The translations under genes and the position numbers were made by a program. Shown here piece after piece: positions 25,726 through 35,262 of a DNA stretch of 64,000 nucleotides. The stretch is from the NCBI GenBank assembly GCA_022823185.1, contig JAJDXQ010000046.1, positions 186,001-250,000 on the forward strand. Reading direction: 5' to 3'. Source of the stretch: Caldilineaceae bacterium. GTDB taxonomy: Bacteria; Chloroflexota; Anaerolineae; Caldilineales; Caldilineaceae. Numbering within the stretch: position 1 is the stretch's first letter; each line of letters starts with the position of its first letter. The notes below the pieces were generated by a model, which was not told the origin of the DNA, searched no databases, and saw only the letters and a list, made by a program, of their open reading frames with translations.

Positions 25726-26457
25726 ATGATCAAGCAACTTCACAGCGACTCCGAACTGCTGGACTACATCGTAAACAACGGGTTTGCGCCGGGAGCGAGG
25801 CTGCCTTCGTTGAACGACCTGAGCGCGGAGCTGGGGGTCAGCATTGGCAAGCTGCGCGAGCAGCTGGAGGCTGCGCGAGTTCTTGGCCTGGTGGCGGCGC
25901 GTCCGCGGCGGGGCATCGAGTGCAACCATTACAGTTTTACGCCGGCCGCGCGCGCCAGCTTGATGTTCGGGCTGGCAACCGATGAGCAGCTTTTTCGCGA
26001 GTTCAGCGAGCTGCGCAACGGGATCGAGAGCGCGTTCTGGGGGCAGGCGGTTCTTGCCCTGACCGATGAGGACAAGCGGGAACTCCAGCAGTATGTTGCC
26101 GGGGCATGGCACAAGCTGCAGCAGAGTCGGATTCAGATTCCCCATCAGGAGCATCGCGCCTTCCATTTGACGATTTTCCGAAGGCTCGACAATCTGTTTG
26201 CGACAGGACTGCTGGAAGCCTATTGGGACGCGTACGAGGCGGTCGAACTGAATCTGTACGCGGATTACGATTATCTGACCGAAGTCTGGGGCTATCATGA
26301 AGGGATAGCCGACGCGATTGTACGGGGCGACGTTGACAGGGCCAAGGCGTTGAACGAGGAGCACCTGCTATTGCTGCGGACGCGGGGCGTTTCACGCGGC
26401 AATGCCCGCGGTGACGTTGTCAAGGACGGGAACACGGAGGTAAGGAGCCCAGCATGA
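25726..26457 (+). CDS. GntR-family (FadR/FCD) transcriptional regulator
   Basis: 243 residues. Residues 1-70 form a winged helix (PGARLPSLNDLSAELGVSIGKLREQLEAARVLGLV). Residues about 85-225 are the all-helical FCD ligand-binding domain, with helical histidines (HQEHRAFHLTIFRRL, YHEGIADAI) likely to hold a metal and an organic-acid ligand. It overlaps the korA start by 4 nt (ATGA). Regulator and enzyme are thus co-transcribed and translationally coupled, so it probably controls 2-oxoacid oxidation in response to a carboxylate. Confidence 0.88.
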   Translation: MIKQLHSDSELLDYIVNNGFAPGARLPSLNDLSAELGVSIGKLREQLEAARVLGLVAARPRRGIECNHYSFTPAARASLMFGLATDEQLFREFSELRNGIESAFWGQAVLALTDEDKRELQQYVAGAWHKLQQSRIQIPHQEHRAFHLTIFRRLDNLFATGLLEAYWDAYEAVELNLYADYDYLTEVWGYHEGIADAIVRGDVDRAKALNEEHLLLLRTRGVSRGNARGDVVKDGNTEVRSPA

Positions 26458-28294
26458 GTGTAGCGGTACGGGAGGCGCCAATCGGAAGGCCGGACGCGCC
26501 GGCGGCCATAAATGACTTTGCCATCAATGTGGCGACGGCAAACGGTTCCGGCAGCCAGACGAGCAACGGTGTTTTATTGCGCGCTTTGTTCAAGATGGGG
26601 ATTCCTATCAACGGGAAGAACCTGTTTCCAAGCAACATCCAGGGACTGCCGACCTGGTACATTATTCGCTTGAGCAAGGATGGTTTTCTGGCGCGCCGCG
26701 AAATGACGGACATTCAGGTCTGTATGAACGGCCGCACGGTGGCGGAAGATATGGAGAGGGCGGTTTCCGGCGGGATTGTTCTCTATGACGACTCTTTGCC
26801 GATCGCCAACCACCGCAAGGACGTGACGTATTACCCGATGCCGGTGAAAGAGCTGGTCAAGGAGGCGAGCCTGCCCCATGCGCTGAGAGACTATGTGGCC
26901 AACATGGTCTATGTAGGCGTACTGGCTGAGCTGTTGGGCATTGAGACGGCTGAGATAGAGGCGGCGCTTCTGCACCATTTCGAGGGCAAGGAGAAGGCAG
27001 CCGGGCTCAACATGGAGATGGTCAATCGCGCGATAGATTGGGCCACCGAGCACGTAGGGCAGCATGAGGGCTACCGTGTCGAGAGGATGACCGGATTCAA
27101 CGAGGGCAAGATCCTGGTCGATGGCAACACGGCCGGGGCGCTGGGCGCGCTGGCCGGCGGCCTGTCGCTTGCGTCGTGGTACCCGATCACGCCGTCGTCC
27201 AGCATGGCTGAGTCGGTTGAGAAGTATGCGCCCGCGTTGCGCACTGATGAGGATACGGGGAAGTCGACGGTTGCCGTGATTCAGGCTGAGGACGAGTTGG
27301 CCGCGATGGGGATGGTTGTGGGCGCCGGCTGGACGGGAGCGAGGGCGATGACCTGTACGAGCGGGCCCGGGATCAGCCTGATGGCCGAGTTTGCGGGGCT
27401 GGCTTATTTCGCCGAGATACCGGCGGTGATCTGGGACATTCAGAGGATGGGGCCGAGCACAGGCCTTCCGACGCGCACGTCGCAGGGGGACATTCACGCG
27501 GCATACTATCTCAGCCACGGGGACACCAGGCACGTTGTCCTGTTCCCGGCCAATCCGGTTGAGTGTTTTGAGTTTGGCCGGGTTGCTTTTGACCTGGCTG
27601 AGGAGCTGCAGACGCTTGTCATCGTGCTGAGCGATCTGGACCTGGGTATGAACCAGCATATATCGGAGCCCTTCGAGTATTCGGATGCTCCTTTCAAGCG
27701 GGGCAAGGTGCTGAGCGCGGAGGATTTGGAGGAGCGGCAGGGTTCCTGGGGGCGTTACATGGATGTCGACGGGGACGGCGTGGCCTATCGAACGCTTCCG
27801 GGTACGAAACACAATATGGCCGCCTACTTCACCCGCGGGACAGGCCACAATGAGTACGGCTACTATAGCGAGCGGCCGGAAGACTGGGAACAGAACCTTG
27901 AGCGACTAAAGAGGAAGTTTGAGACCGCCCGGCAGCTGGCTCCCAAACCGATCGTGGACGATGTTGAGGGGGCGGAGGTTGGGATCATCAGCTTGGGCAG
28001 CAACCATGAAGGCGTGGAAGAGGGGCGGGCGCGTCTGGCGAACGCGGGTCTGTCCACGAGCTATCTGCGGTTGCGGGCGCTGCCGATTGACGAGAGTGTC
28101 CGGTCCTTTATCGACAGGTATCGGACCATCTTTGTGATTGAGGCAAATAGTGACGGGCAACTGCATTCGATTCTGACGACTGAGGAGCCGGCGCAGGCGC
28201 TGAAGCTGAATTCGATCGCCAAGTGCGACGGGCTTCCATTGAGCGCACGCTTCATCAGTGAACAGATTCAGCAGGCATTGGAGGAGGAACTGTA

Positions 28295-28295
<1 letters not shown>
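26454..28295 (+). CDS. korA: 2-oxoacid:ferredoxin oxidoreductase, fused gamma-alpha subunit
   Basis: 613 residues. The N-terminal part (about 20-200) is the gamma domain (GSGSQTSNGVLLRALFKMGIPINGKNLFPS). From about 225 it is the PorA-type alpha domain: GNTAGALGALAGGLSLASWYPITPSSSM, then QAEDELAAMGMVVGAGWTGARAMTCTSGPGISLM. With KorB it decarboxylates 2-oxoacids such as 2-oxoglutarate to the acyl-CoA and reduces ferredoxin, using thiamine diphosphate. The gamma-alpha fusion is the two-subunit form found in many aerobic and microaerophilic bacteria. Overlaps the regulator gene by 4 nt and korB by 1 nt. Confidence 0.94.
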
Positions 28296-29365
<1,070 letters not shown>

Positions 29366-29422
29366 GCGGGGAGCTGCCCTTTGGGGCAGGCTGATTTCAA
29401 TTGTTGCGGGAATAGAAGAGGG

Positions 29423-29473
29423 GCGCCTGTCCACCGGCCGGTACTTCAGTTGCGCGGGGCGGGCGCTTTTTTT
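29423..29473 (+). terminator. Rho-independent terminator after korB
   Basis: GCGCCTGTCC (29423-29432) pairs with GGGCGGGCGC (29457-29466) through ten pairs, two of them G-U. The loop holds a small ACCGGCCGGT hairpin. TTTTTTT follows at 29467. Confidence 0.6.
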
Positions 29474-30170
29474 ATTGGTCCTGGACGGCGGTGAGGGGCG
29501 AGGCGCCTTCGGGGGGCGAGGGAGCGATTTCGCGGTACGGACCGCGCAGCTCGGGCGGCATCATGGCCGCGATCGCCAGCATGACTTCGCCGGTGTAGCC
29601 CTGGACATCTTCCATAGTGCCGGGCTGAAACTGCATAGGCTTCCCGAATTGAATGGACAGTCTGGTGCGCCGGAAGGGATTGTACCAGTTTTTGTGCAGG
29701 TGCGGGATGCCGAGGACGGCGACGGGCACGATGGGGACGCCGGCGTCAAGGGCGATGCGGACGGCGCCGCTTTTTCCTCGTCGAAGAGGGTTGCCGCGAT
29801 TGCGCGTTCCTTCCGGAAACATACCCACGATCCGCCCCTGGCGCAGGAGATCAACGCTATATTCAATGGCCGCGGTGTCGCGTGCGCCGCGGTTGATGGG
29901 GAAAGCCCCGATGCGGTAGAGGAAGAATGTCACCACCGGGTGGATGTTGAAGAGCTCCCTCTTGGCCATATAGAAGACCTGGCGCGGGCTGGCGTAGCCA
30001 AGCGCGAAACTGTCCAGGCCGCCTGGGTGATTGCAGGCCAGCACCACGCCTCCCTTGGCAGGTATGTGCTCGAGGCCGGATACATGCCAGGACAGGACAA
30101 GGCGTCGGAAGACGCCGATCAGAAGGTGACAGATTTTCCAGGTGAAGGAGGCGTCTGACGGGAATTTCAT
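29472..30170 (-). CDS. plsC: 1-acyl-sn-glycerol-3-phosphate acyltransferase (PlsC family)
   Basis: 232 residues. The catalytic HX4D is H48/D53 in CNHPGGLD and the substrate-binding FPEGTR is at 118-123. A hydrophobic N-terminal stretch probably docks on the membrane. It acylates lysophosphatidate to phosphatidate; a paralogue acting on another glycerolipid cannot be excluded. It starts 6 nt after the SirB1-like gene, forming a pair. An extra C-terminal Pro/Glu-rich tail is present. Confidence 0.92.
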   Translation of the reverse strand: MKFPSDASFTWKICHLLIGVFRRLVLSWHVSGLEHIPAKGGVVLACNHPGGLDSFALGYASPRQVFYMAKRELFNIHPVVTFFLYRIGAFPINRGARDTAAIEYSVDLLRQGRIVGMFPEGTRNRGNPLRRGKSGAVRIALDAGVPIVPVAVLGIPHLHKNWYNPFRRTRLSIQFGKPMQFQPGTMEDVQGYTGEVMLAIAAMMPPELRGPYREIAPSPPEGASPLTAVQDQ

Positions 30171-30176
30171 GCGGGG

Positions 30177-31082
30177 TCAGTTCAATCTTCTGATGCCTTC
30201 TCGAATCTGCTTCAACGCGACAAGCACGCGTTGTTCCTCCTGGGTGGGGTTCTGTTCGGCATCCGGAATCCAACCACCGGGTGTCACGCTACTATAGGTT
30301 TTCTCAGCTTCGCCGGTAAACAGATGGAGGCGGTTGCGGCGCAGGAAGTAACGGCGCAGATCGCTTTCGGCAGCCAAGAGGTGTTTGAGGCCGTAATGGA
30401 GCATGCCGCGGTCACGCCAGAGATTTGATTCTTCCGGGTCGACGAGGACCATGTAGTTCAGAACGGTGAGGGCGTCTTCGAGGCGGTGTTGGGAGATATA
30501 GACGGTGCGCAGGTTGTTCAGAATACGGAGAACGAGCGCGCGGGAGTCGGTGCGGTACTGGTCCAGGGAAACGGAGATTCGAATCGACTGCTGGAACATC
30601 TGGGAGAGATAGTATGAGAGCTCTTCGGCGGCGACGACTTTGCCATGAAAGGGGTCGAGGATCCACTTTCCGTTGGTGTCCCTGTATTCCAGCATGAAGT
30701 GTCCTGGGAGTCCCAGGCCGGTCAGGTTGATTCCCAAACGGCGGCCTACGGCCATATAGAGGAGGCTGAGGGTGATGGGGAGGCCCAGGCGGGAGTCCAG
30801 GACGCGATGGAGAAAGCTGTTGGAGGGTTCGTAGTAGCTTTCGACGTTTCCCGAGAATTCGAATTCGCCATGAAGGACGGCGATGAGGGATTCGGCCCTG
30901 GCGCGTCCGAGGGCGCCGACGGGCAGGCGTTGTTCGACCTGGTCGGCCAGTTCGTCGAGACGCCTGACATAGCTCTTAACATCCAGGCCGGGATCGGCGA
31001 GTTTACCGACCAGCAGGGCCAGTTGTTCGGGCCGGTCGTTGTCGGCCTGCAGCGCGGTTGAGAATTCTGTCAGAAGGTCCAC
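30177..31082 (-). CDS. SirB1/UPF0162 family protein with transglutaminase-like fold
   Basis: 301 residues. Conserved SirB1 segments are present: NSFLHRVLDSRLGLPITLSLLY near residue 90, LGLPGHFMLEY near residue 122 and DPFHGKVV. Tetratricopeptide-like helices follow (LEDALTVLNYMVLVDPEESNLWRDRGMLHYG). The family has a degenerate transglutaminase-like domain plus TPRs and no agreed function. Coupled to plsC. Confidence 0.88.
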   Translation of the reverse strand: MDLLTEFSTALQADNDRPEQLALLVGKLADPGLDVKSYVRRLDELADQVEQRLPVGALGRARAESLIAVLHGEFEFSGNVESYYEPSNSFLHRVLDSRLGLPITLSLLYMAVGRRLGINLTGLGLPGHFMLEYRDTNGKWILDPFHGKVVAAEELSYYLSQMFQQSIRISVSLDQYRTDSRALVLRILNNLRTVYISQHRLEDALTVLNYMVLVDPEESNLWRDRGMLHYGLKHLLAAESDLRRYFLRRNRLHLFTGEAEKTYSSVTPGGWIPDAEQNPTQEEQRVLVALKQIREGIRRLN

Positions 31083-31367
31083 TGGAACTCCTTTCCCGTC
31101 TCAAGGCCCTGGCCAGTCAGGCGGGCGTCGTTGCCGCAGATTTAGTCTGCGGAACACCGGTCAACATTACCAGAATTCGAAGGACCTGGCAAGCCGGACG
31201 GGGATTTGGGGGGATTCTGGGGATTAGGGGGATGGGTTTTGATTTGTGGCTGAGCGGCGGGGAGAACTGCGGGGAATTGGGGGCCAGGGGTTTGGGGCGG
31301 GGCGATGCGGGGTTGGGGTGGGGTGGCTTGGGCGATGTGGTGGCTGGATCGCTGATGCGGGCGTAGT
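31083..31367. other. G-rich intergenic region
   Basis: No gene. It holds copy 3 of the dispersed repeat with its quadruplex motif, followed by more G-rich sequence of the same style up to the end of the SDR gene. Confidence 0.6.
31195..31280 (+). repeat. G-rich dispersed intergenic repeat, copy 3, with G-quadruplex motif
   Basis: Core 31200-31231 reads G4-ATTT-G6-ATTCT-G4-ATTA-G5, a canonical quadruplex motif with loops of 4, 5 and 4. It is followed by GGGTTTTGATTTGTGG and GAGCGGCGGGGAGAACTGCGGGG, which parallel the body of copy 4. Confidence 0.75.
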
Positions 31368-32123
31368 TTATTGGGGCGGCGATGTTGCGCGCATTGCGAT
31401 GAGTTCGCCGCCGTCGACGCGAACGACCTCGCCCGTCGTGAAGTTGGATTCAAGCAGAAACCTGACGGCCTTGGCAACGTCTTCCGGGGCGCCCCAGCGC
31501 TTCAGCAGCGTGCGATCGCTGTGGCTGCGGGCTCGTTCGTCGGAGAGATTCGGAGGAGGCATGACGGGGCCCGGGGCGACAGCGTTTACGCGTACGGTGG
31601 GAGCCAGCTCCAGGGCCATCTGCCGGGTGAGGGCAAGGAGGCCGGACTTTGCCACGGCGTGGGCGGTGAAATTCGGCCAGGGATGCCAGACAGAGATGTC
31701 AACGATGTTGACGATCGCGGCTTGGGGTTGGCGGAGAAGGAGGGGGGCGAGCTCATTGCTGACGTAGAAGCTCCCGTGCAGGGCAACGTCGAGGACCTGG
31801 CGCCAGGTTTCGTAGCTCCTGGTTGGGAAGGGATGCTGCGCGAACAGGTCGGCGGAATTGACGAGCATGTTCAGGCGGCCGTGGCTGGCGCGCAGTTCAA
31901 CCGCCATCTGTTGCACCGCTGTCAGGTCGGCTATATCACAATGGACCGTCGTAGCGTTGACGCCGAATGCCGATGCCTCCTGCGCGGTCTGCGCCGCGTC
32001 GGCGGCGGCGCGATTGAAAAGGATGATGACATTGGCGCCGGCCCTGGCGAGCTCCAGGGTGATCGCCTTGCCGACGCGATGGGCGCCGCCGGTCACCAGC
32101 GCCGCGCCTCCTCGGATTTCCAT
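31368..32123 (-). CDS. SDR-family oxidoreductase with His in place of the catalytic Tyr
   Basis: 251 residues, classical short-chain dehydrogenase. The cofactor motif is TGGAHRVGK (11-19), similar to pteridine reductase/FolM-type proteins. NSAD replaces NNAG at about 89-92. The catalytic YxxxK appears as H155-A-V-A-K159 with Ser144 in place, so the general acid/base Tyr is missing. The C-terminus is normal (TGEVVRVDGG). NADPH use is suggested by the Arg in the glycine loop. It may be a reductase using another acid/base residue or a non-catalytic homologue. The start at ATG 32123 fits the fold. Confidence 0.85.
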   Translation of the reverse strand: MEIRGGAALVTGGAHRVGKAITLELARAGANVIILFNRAAADAAQTAQEASAFGVNATTVHCDIADLTAVQQMAVELRASHGRLNMLVNSADLFAQHPFPTRSYETWRQVLDVALHGSFYVSNELAPLLLRQPQAAIVNIVDISVWHPWPNFTAHAVAKSGLLALTRQMALELAPTVRVNAVAPGPVMPPPNLSDERARSHSDRTLLKRWGAPEDVAKAVRFLLESNFTTGEVVRVDGGELIAMRATSPPQ

Positions 32124-32222
32124 TGCGCCTGTGTTTCTCCTCGAGTCATACGGGGGATAGGAGCGGTTGCGGGGAGAGAAAACCCGGTCGCAACGGCAAA
32201 GTCATTGCGGGAATCCGCCGAT

Positions 32223-32258
32223 CAAAAAAGGCGACGGAAGTTGAGCGCTTCCGCCGCC
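32223..32258 (-). terminator. Rho-independent terminator of the S1-domain gene
   Basis: On the minus strand an 11-bp stem (GGCGGCGGAAG / CTTCCGTCGCC, one G-U pair) with a 7-nt loop is followed by TTTTTT. It lies about 30 bp after the stop codon. Confidence 0.88.
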
Positions 32259-32286
32259 TGAGTCAGATGCGTTCCGCGTGGTCATT

Positions 32287-33108
32287 CTACTCTCTCATGG
32301 TATCGAGGGTGCGCTGGATGATCTCGGCCTGTTCCGACCGGGCGCGACGGCGTCGGCGGCTTCTGCGCCGGGAGGATTTGGGGAGGGGGACTTCCTGGCC
32401 GTCGGCTTCCATGGCCCGTTTGAAGGCCAGCTCCATGGGCGAAAGGACTTCGATATTTTCAAATTTGTCCACGACTTGCCCGTCGGAGTCTTGCGCCGAT
32501 TCGTCCTCGCCCGGCGCGTCGGCGACTTCCTCTTCGGGCTCTTCGCGCAGGCCTTTGATGCTTACGTCGATGTGACGGCGGCGGCGATTCAGGGTGATGA
32601 TTCGCACTTCCAGATTTTCGTCGATTTCCACGACATCTTCCGGTTTCTCGACGTAGTTGTTGCCCATTTCGCGCACGTGGAGCAGTGCGTCCGTACCCAC
32701 TCCGATATCGATAAAGGCGCCGTAGGGCACCATTCTGGTCACAACGCCTTCGACAATTTCGCCCTCCTTGAGGTCGCGAATTGTCTTGGTGTCGGGGGAG
32801 ATCATGGTCAGGCTGATGCGGTTGCGCTCTCGATTCAAGCGCTTAATCCAAACTGTGACGCTCTGACCTTCCTGGACCACGTCTTTCACATTGGTAACGC
32901 GGCCAACCGACAGTTCGGATATATGGACCAGGCCATCGCGGCCGGCTCCGATATCGACGAATGCGCCGAAGTCGGTAACCTGTTTGACCTTTCCGGCCAC
33001 TTCCTGGCCGATGCTGAGGCGAACGATCTTTTTGCCGGCGTCAGCGTCGGCGTCTTCTGTGTTCGCTTCAACTGCTTCTGTCTCGACGGTACGGGGTTCT
33101 TCTGTCAT
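32287..33108 (-). CDS. Protein with two S1 RNA-binding domains
   Basis: 273 residues from ATG 33108, with GAGGAGCGGAAG directly upstream. Residues about 27-100 and 112-185 are S1 domains, each with the VTDFGAFVDIG / VPYGAFIDIG beta-barrel signature and a HISEL/HVREM segment. An acidic linker and a very basic Arg-rich stretch (KSSRRRSRRRRRARSE) end the protein. It resembles the short S1-like proteins of Chloroflexi rather than six-domain ribosomal protein S1. It binds RNA; whether it acts on the ribosome or in decay is open. It has its own promoter, a 5' leader hairpin and a terminator, so it is a single-gene unit. Confidence 0.9.
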   Translation of the reverse strand: MTEEPRTVETEAVEANTEDADADAGKKIVRLSIGQEVAGKVKQVTDFGAFVDIGAGRDGLVHISELSVGRVTNVKDVVQEGQSVTVWIKRLNRERNRISLTMISPDTKTIRDLKEGEIVEGVVTRMVPYGAFIDIGVGTDALLHVREMGNNYVEKPEDVVEIDENLEVRIITLNRRRRHIDVSIKGLREEPEEEVADAPGEDESAQDSDGQVVDKFENIEVLSPMELAFKRAMEADGQEVPLPKSSRRRSRRRRRARSEQAEIIQRTLDTMRE

Positions 33109-33125
33109 CTTCCGCTCCTCGCTGA

Positions 33126-33155
33126 AAACGGTATTGTCCCTGCGCAACACCGTTT
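33126..33155 (-). promoter_or_regulatory. 5'-terminal leader hairpin/palindrome of the S1-domain gene
   Basis: Arms AAACGGTATTG and CAACACCGTTT (10 of 11 complementary, the other G-U in RNA) around an 8-nt loop. The predicted transcription start falls at the outer edge, so the mRNA would begin with this stem, 17 nt before the start codon. Confidence 0.7.
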
Positions 33156-33158
33156 GAC

Positions 33159-33187
33159 AGTATACCTTTTTCCACGCCCAAAGACAA
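33159..33187 (-). promoter_or_regulatory. Promoter of the S1-domain gene
   Basis: Minus strand: -35 TTGTCT (33187-33182), 17-bp spacer, -10 TATACT (33164-33159). Correct distance to the leader hairpin and gene. Confidence 0.75.
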
Positions 33188-33222
33188 AAGCTGACAAGTG
33201 TAAAATCGTTATCGGATGCCGG

Positions 33223-34296
33223 TCATACATTGAAGCGGATTTGAAGGATATCGCCGTCCTGAACGGGATATTCCTTTCCTTCCAGCCTCAGCAGACCCCG
33301 GCTACGCGCCTCGGCCATGCCGCCCGCGTCCATGAGGCGATCAAAGTGGATGGTTTCGGCGCGAATGAAGCCCTGCTGCATGTCGGTGTGAATGACGCCG
33401 GCGGCTTCGGGCGCCGTGGCGCCGTCGCTGACCGCCCAGGCGCGGACCTCGTGGTCGCCGATGGTGAAAAAGCTGATGAGGCCCAGGAGGCGATAGCAGC
33501 GGCGGATTGCCCGGTTCAGGCCTTGTTCGGCGATACCGAACTCGGCGAGAAAGTCAGCCGCTTCATCGGGCTCCATCTGGGCGATGTCGGCTTCCAGACG
33601 GCCGCGAAGAAAGAATGTCTGGTCATCAAGGAGAGGCGCGTACATGTCCTCCGGGTCGTCGTCGCCTGCGTTGACGACGTGCAGACGCGGTTTCAGGCTC
33701 AGGAAGCCGAAGCCGCCCAGCATTTTCAGCTCATCCGCCGTGAGCGACGCCTCCCGCAGGTGGATGCCTTCTTCCAGAAGCGGGTATAGACGGGTTAGGA
33801 GGGCCTCTTCTTGCGCCAAGCGCTGCCGTACCTCAACGGGACCCCGGGATCGTTGCGCAGCGATGCGTTCCAGCCGCCCCTCGATGGCGACCATGTCGTT
33901 GAGAAGCAGCTCGGTTTCCAGGGCCGCCATGTCTGCGGCCGGATCGATGCGGTCTTGGGGGTGAGGGACATTGGGGTCGATGAAGGCGCGTGCGACGAGG
34001 AGCAGAGCGTCGTTGGCGGCGATGGCGTTGAGAAGAGGGCCGCGAAACGGACTCTCCCGGCCTATATTGCTGGCCAGGCCAGCGATGTCGTTGTAGGTAA
34101 CCTGTGCGTGGACGGGCTTGCGGGGGGCAAACATCCGGGCGAGAGAATCCAAGCGAGAATCCGGCACGTCCACCACAGCTGTGTGGACTTCGAGCTGTCC
34201 GCTGGAATAGGAAGTTGCGGCGGCGGCGCTGCGGGTCAACGCGTTAAAGATGGTCGTCTTGCCGCTGTTTGATCCGCCTACGATTCCGATTTTCAT
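33223..34296 (-). CDS. ychF: YchF/OLA1-like GTPase-fold ATPase
   Basis: 357 residues. P-loop GGSNSGKTT (7-15), switch II DIAG, and the YchF C-terminal TGS domain ending VQDGDILQIRFNV. The nucleotide-specificity loop reads VVNAGDDD instead of the GTP-type NKxD, as expected for YchF proteins that prefer ATP. The coiled-coil segment in the middle (LETELLLNDMVAIEGRLERI) is present. YchF binds the ribosome and is redox-linked. Sequence is divergent from standard YchF, for example GGSNSGKTT instead of GLPNVGKST, so it may be a paralogue. Confidence 0.88.
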   Translation of the reverse strand: MKIGIVGGSNSGKTTIFNALTRSAAAATSYSSGQLEVHTAVVDVPDSRLDSLARMFAPRKPVHAQVTYNDIAGLASNIGRESPFRGPLLNAIAANDALLLVARAFIDPNVPHPQDRIDPAADMAALETELLLNDMVAIEGRLERIAAQRSRGPVEVRQRLAQEEALLTRLYPLLEEGIHLREASLTADELKMLGGFGFLSLKPRLHVVNAGDDDPEDMYAPLLDDQTFFLRGRLEADIAQMEPDEAADFLAEFGIAEQGLNRAIRRCYRLLGLISFFTIGDHEVRAWAVSDGATAPEAAGVIHTDMQQGFIRAETIHFDRLMDAGGMAEARSRGLLRLEGKEYPVQDGDILQIRFNV

Positions 34297-35262
34297 GGAA
34301 GTTGGTTGGCGCTCCCGGCGTAGAGTTTGCAGAAGGAGAAGGGGTCCATGTTCACAGATTCCTGCGATGACGCCGATTCATCCGTTGCAACTGGGAACGG
34401 GCTTTTGGCTCGCTCGCTGTGCGCTGAAACGTTCGAGAATGTTGGAACCGCCCCTTGCGCTGCATTGGGGCTGGCCGTTTCGAAGCGTGCCAGACGCCGG
34501 AGGTTTGCCCCTGCTGGTTCATGGGCGAGATCCGAGGTGTGAGGAACCGGAACCCAGAATGAGATGAACCGGCGTGTTGCCTGCCGCTGAAAGCCGGTGG
34601 GCTGGAATCAGGATTGAGGCTCCGCGGGGCCATCATACCGCAGAATCTTTTCGAATGCACGGTGATAACGGTTGTGAAGTGTGTAGACCGATATGGGCTT
34701 AAATCTTTTGGCTGGTTCCGGTAACGGCAGCGGTCAGTTGTCTGAACGGGGATTTGGGAGATTTGGGGGATGGGTTGCTGTCGTGACCTGGATTTGAGGG
34801 GCGAGCGGCAGGGGGATCGGCAGGGGAACTGCGGGGGAAGGCGCGAGAGACGTGTTGGCGTCTCTGATTGGAGGAGCGTTGCTGTGCGGAGGGTTTGGGC
34901 GCCCACAAGGGACGTCGCTACAGGGGCGTTGCGGTGTAAGGGCGGGGTTGCGGGACCCCGTAAATGCCGCGGGGCAGCGGTATGGGGGGCGGTATGGGGG
35001 GCGAGGCAAATTGGGCCCACGTGTGAGGTTGCCTCTTGGAATTCACGCTGAGGCCTGCAGCCCGTTTCTATAGACTACCCTAAATCTGGACTGCGCCGCG
35101 AGCGAAACTACGCTTGTGGCCTGTTGGGGTAGGGTGTACAATTAGAATTCGACTTGGTGAGCGGCACTGCTGGAACCACCCCAGAGAGATGCCACAGGAG
35201 TCCCATTTCCGGAATTCGGGCCAGAAGGGCGGCCCGGATCTTCATTTTAAGACTGAAAAAAT
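34297..35262. other. Long gene-free intergenic region
   Basis: About 966 bp with short open frames but none that looks coding. It contains dispersed-repeat copy 4 (34738-35058), and a possible promoter (TTGTGG 35114, 17 bp, TACAAT 35137) that would serve the PP2C-like gene. Confidence 0.6.
34738..35058 (+). repeat. G-rich dispersed intergenic repeat, copy 4 (longest)
   Basis: Head TTGTCTGAACGGGGATTTGGG (34738 on) includes a quadruplex motif G4-ATTT-G3-AGATTT-G5-AT-G3 (34748-34774). The body has CAGGGGAACTGCGGGGG (34821-34837, identical to copy 2). The tail GGAATTCACGCTGAGGCCTGC (35038-35058) is identical to copy 1. The stretch between body and tail is G-rich but not obviously shared, so the element may be internally variable or composite. 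Confidence 0.7.

Noticed and set aside
26574-27848. Minus-strand open frame of 424 codons
   Set aside because: Entirely antisense to korA, whose motifs are unambiguous.
32278-33789. Plus-strand open frame of 503 codons
   Set aside because: Antisense to the S1-domain and YchF-like genes; open only because of codon bias.
34327-34542. Short plus-strand frame (71 codons) in the intergenic region
   Set aside because: No coding character, no ribosome-binding site and no recognisable domain.
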